A stretch of 32,664 bases of DNA from Pirellulaceae bacterium (GTDB lineage: Bacteria; Planctomycetota; Planctomycetia; Pirellulales; Pirellulaceae): contig JADYZV010000153.1 in assembly GCA_020852965.1 (NCBI GenBank), positions 1-32,664 of the forward strand, written 5' to 3'. Shown piece after piece: positions 30,764 through 32,664 of the stretch. Each line of letters starts with the position of its first letter. Within the stretch, counting starts at the first letter, position 1. The translations under genes were made by a program, and so were the position numbers. Below the pieces are notes generated by a model. That model was not told where the DNA came from. It made no database searches and saw nothing but the letters and a program-made list of their open reading frames with translations.

Positions 30764-32293
30764 CTATTTGCCGAGCGATACAAATCGAGCGCCATCAGCA
30801 GGCGACAGGCTGGCAACCATTTCGACGAACCGCTTGTCGTCTTCGCTCAAGCGACGTAGAGGCAAGGTGCAGAACCTACCATTTTCCTTGAGCAGCCGCA
30901 CGCTGTCCGTGGAAATTTCCACCAACTTGGCGTTGACTTGGAACAGTCCGGTATTGTCGTGCCACGTACGCGTCGACTTGAGTAAATCAGCCTCGGGATT
31001 TACGGCGGCAGGTGTTACCTGGACTGGCTCGACTGCGGCAGGTGCTTGGTCGCTTACGGCTGGGGTGCCAAACAAGTCGAACAGGTCGTCGCTGGCCGGA
31101 GTGGCTTGGCCAGCAGCGTCATCGGCTGGCTGGCGAGTTTCGATAGAGGCAGGGCTACCAAAAAGATCGTCGTTGTCAACTGGCACTTCGGAGCTGGCAG
31201 GTGAGCCAAACAGATCATCCCCGCTTTCCGTAGCGGCTTCACTGGCGGGAGCGCCAAAAATGTCATCTACGGCTTCGCTTGCCGGTGCGGGCTCAGCAGG
31301 CGCGTCGAACAAGTCGTCCGGAGCGGGTGCCGGCTCGGTTGGTGCGTCGAACAAGTCAGCAGGAGCGGGTGCGGGCTCGGTTGGCGCGTTGAACAAGTCA
31401 GCGGGTGCGGGTGCGGGCTCGGTTGGCGCGTCGAACAAGTCAGCAGGAGCAGGGGCGGGCTCGGTTGGTGCGTCGAACAAGTCATCGGTCGCAGGCGCTG
31501 GATCGGCTGGTGCGTCGAACAAGTCATCGGTCGCAGGCGCTGGAGCTCCAAACGGATCATCGGCAGCAGGCTCTGAGGGAGCTGCGTCGGTCGATGGCGC
31601 GCCGAACAAATCGTCCGAGGGTTGAACAGGCGCGTCGGCGGCATCGTTGTCAGGCAATGCAGGAGCTGCGTCGGTATTGGGCGTTCCAAATAGATCATCT
31701 TCCTGAGCGGGTGCCGCTGGTGCTGCTTCTTCGGCGGGTTGGGGGGGAGCTGCTGTCTCTGCTTGGCCTGACGTGTCCGAGGGGCTGGACTCGGTCGACT
31801 CCAAATCACTCGAAGGCAGAGGCGGCGCATCGTCTGGCTGGTTGCCAGCTTCCGGTACTTCGTTCAGTGGGACGAGTGCGCTGGATTCGCTCGGAGACGG
31901 CGGTGTAGCCGACTCGGACGCAGATGGTTCGGCGGGCACGGAAGAATCTACTGAGGGCATTTCGGCCATCGGGAGAGCCATCGACATCTCCCCACCACAG
32001 CACTCGACCGGCTCTGATGGACAGCACTCGACCGGCTCTGATGGACAGCACTCGACCGGCACCGATGGACAGCACTCGACCGGCACCGATGGACAGCACT
32101 CGACCGACACGACTTGGCAGCAATCGCCGGTCGTGATTGATTGGACAGTCGAGCAGGCAGGCGCACAACTAGCAGTACGCTTGCCGAATAGACCGCGAAG
32201 ACCACGCCCAGCCCACACAGGATTGAAGGTAATCAGAGCCACCAGTGTTCCAACCGTAACGCAGCGGAACCAATATCGAAAGCCTTTGGTCAT
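30764..32293 (-). CDS. Secreted SHD1-domain protein with Cys and DLFDAP repeats
   Basis: A 509-residue exported protein. Signal region MTKGFRYWFRCVTVGTLVAL then ITFNPVWA with likely cleavage after VWA. Residues about 55-98 are five ECCPS[VE]PV repeats with paired cysteines, then a Ser/Pro/Glu-rich spacer, then about ten copies of D-D/L-F-G/D-x-P units, six of them as near-exact 14-residue DLFDAPTEPAPAPA blocks (residues about 248-331). The C-terminus (about 437-500) is an SLA1 homology domain 1: RTWHDNTGLFQVNAKLVEIS then VRLLKENGRFCTLPLRRLSE and DDKRFV. SHD1 domains bind NPF-like peptides in yeast and are widespread in planctomycete secreted proteins. The DLF/DPF-type repeats resemble endocytic-adaptor motifs. 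Promoter and terminator are both visible, so it is monocistronic. Confidence 0.88.
   Translation of the reverse strand: MTKGFRYWFRCVTVGTLVALITFNPVWAGRGLRGLFGKRTASCAPACSTVQSITTGDCCQVVSVECCPSVPVECCPSVPVECCPSEPVECCPSEPVECCGGEMSMALPMAEMPSVDSSVPAEPSASESATPPSPSESSALVPLNEVPEAGNQPDDAPPLPSSDLESTESSPSDTSGQAETAAPPQPAEEAAPAAPAQEDDLFGTPNTDAAPALPDNDAADAPVQPSDDLFGAPSTDAAPSEPAADDPFGAPAPATDDLFDAPADPAPATDDLFDAPTEPAPAPADLFDAPTEPAPAPADLFNAPTEPAPAPADLFDAPTEPAPAPDDLFDAPAEPAPASEAVDDIFGAPASEAATESGDDLFGSPASSEVPVDNDDLFGSPASIETRQPADDAAGQATPASDDLFDLFGTPAVSDQAPAAVEPVQVTPAAVNPEADLLKSTRTWHDNTGLFQVNAKLVEISTDSVRLLKENGRFCTLPLRRLSEDDKRFVEMVASLSPADGARFVSLGK
31299..31550 (-). repeat. Six tandem 42-bp repeats in the SHD1 protein gene
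   Basis: Units begin at plus-strand 31299, 31341, 31383, 31425, 31467 and 31509 (GGYGCGTYGAACAAGTC…). Each encodes a 14-residue DLF(D/N)AP(T/A)(E/D)PAPAP block. The exact 42-bp phasing keeps the frame, so copy number can vary. Confidence 0.92.
31998..32117 (-). repeat. Five tandem 24-bp repeats encoding ECCPSxPV
   Basis: Units start at 31998, 32022, 32046, 32070 and 32094, each opening CAGCACTCGACCG on the plus strand; the last is degenerate. They encode the cysteine-pair repeats of the SHD1 protein. Confidence 0.92.
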
Positions 32294-32342
32294 GTCGCCA
32301 ATCCCCGTATTTTCGGGTCCTAAAATGTGTGTGAATCTTGAA

Positions 32343-32371
32343 AAGATATGCTGGTTATGCTAGTCAGTCAA
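32343..32371 (-). promoter_or_regulatory. Promoter of the SHD1 protein gene
   Basis: Minus strand TTGACT (32371-32366, 5 of 6), 17-bp spacer, TATCTT (32348-32343, 4 of 6), placed 50 bases before the ATG at 32293. Confidence 0.5.
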
Positions 32372-32664
32372 ATCGGGCAGATCAAGAATTCTAGGTGAAA
32401 CTTTACCTCGAAGATCGCGGAAAACTCCAAAAAGAGGTTATTTGTGTCCCTAGCGACGATTATTCGGGGCACACGACGGGTCACTGGGCGTAAAGGTTTA
32501 GCCTATTGGAGGTCGAGGTTACTAGCGTACGCATGGTATTTGTGGTCGAGTAGCGGCATCCGTTTGTAGTGTAGGAACTTAGGCGAGCGTGACTTAGAAT
32601 GCACCCCCGTACCGACGACGGAGCGTCGGGCTACATTAAATCCGACGACGGAGCGTCGGGCCAC
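32372..32664. other. Intergenic right end of window
   Basis: No gene seen. The sequence 32435-32520 contains fragments faintly like 16S rRNA wording but no rRNA continuity. The last 50 bases are a direct repeat (annotated separately) that runs to the window edge. Confidence 0.4.
32612..32660. repeat. 30-bp spaced direct repeat with internal palindrome
   Basis: CCGACGACGGAGCGTCGGG occurs at 32612-32630 and 32642-32660, period 30 bp, separated by CTACATTAAAT. Each unit is itself a hairpin (CCGACG-ACGGAG-CGTCGG). The array may continue beyond the window. Two units are too few to call a CRISPR and the spacer is only 11 bases. Confidence 0.8.

Noticed and set aside
30711-31625. Ser/Ala/Gly-rich 304-codon plus-strand frame
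   Set aside because: Antisense shadow of the 42-bp repeat array in the SHD1 protein gene and it crosses the terminator.
32448-32520. Phrases resembling 16S rRNA (ATTATTCGG…ACTGGGCGTAAAG)
   Set aside because: The resemblance is limited to two short stretches with wrong spacing and sequence between; the flanks do not continue as rRNA.
32612-32660. Possible CRISPR repeats
   Set aside because: Only two units, 11-bp spacer, and the units are self-palindromic like other intergenic repeats of this genome.

Overview
The window looks like a chromosomal segment of a planctomycete, most likely of the Pirellulales (Rhodopirellula/Blastopirellula relatives). The basis is gene content and style rather than a marker gene: an SHD1-domain secreted protein with Pro/Ala/Asp repeats, a DUF4058 protein, a membrane Ser/Thr kinase fused to a right-handed beta-helix, an HTTM-type membrane protein, a plant/bacterial-type pyruvate phosphate dikinase, loosely packed genes on both strands, and many short palindromic intergenic repeats. 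No rRNA, tRNA, CRISPR array or insertion sequence was found.

Layout. 1-1900: sufD and a Rieske ferredoxin (Fe-S assembly). 1900-3450: a frameshifted secreted LRR-thioredoxin gene followed by the C-terminal remnant of a second redoxin gene. 3500-5860: an accessory island with a small protein/HNH endonuclease pair and, convergent to it, a retron: promoter, about 181-nt structured ncRNA (msr-msd) and retron-type reverse transcriptase, all on the minus strand. 6000-10100: DUF4058 protein, a YidR-like (DUF3748) beta-propeller lipoprotein and a secreted Gly-rich protein. 10300-16200: kinase/beta-helix receptor-like protein, divergent from ppdK. 16400-20150: co-directional Ca2+/Na+ antiporter, CPA2 Na+/H+ antiporter and type II NADH dehydrogenase, an apparent ion-homeostasis/respiration operon. 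20300-23400: rhodanese lipoprotein, SAM methyltransferase, a 25-codon ORF coupled to an aldo/keto reductase. 23400-25300: LarA-like protein overlapping a heme-copper oxidase subunit III. 25500-28700: lipase-like hydrolase, gamma-glutamylcyclotransferase-like protein, WYL regulator, DUF151 protein. 28800-32300: HTTM-like membrane protein with its coupled partner, then the SHD1 repeat protein with a clear promoter and terminator.

The most interesting element is the retron. The sequence upstream of the RT shows, in order, a TTGACA/17 bp/CATGAT promoter, a 10-bp a1/a2 inverted repeat enclosing two msr-type hairpins (loops UUUU and UUA) and a 42-nt msd-type hairpin, then a further hairpin and the RT start. 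No dedicated effector gene is visible in the same transcript, so it is either a stand-alone retron of the myxobacterial kind or uses a neighbour. The inner msd hairpin resembles dispersed palindromes elsewhere in the window.

Limits: everything is read by eye from the sequence; family assignments are from remembered motifs and no search or folding program was run.
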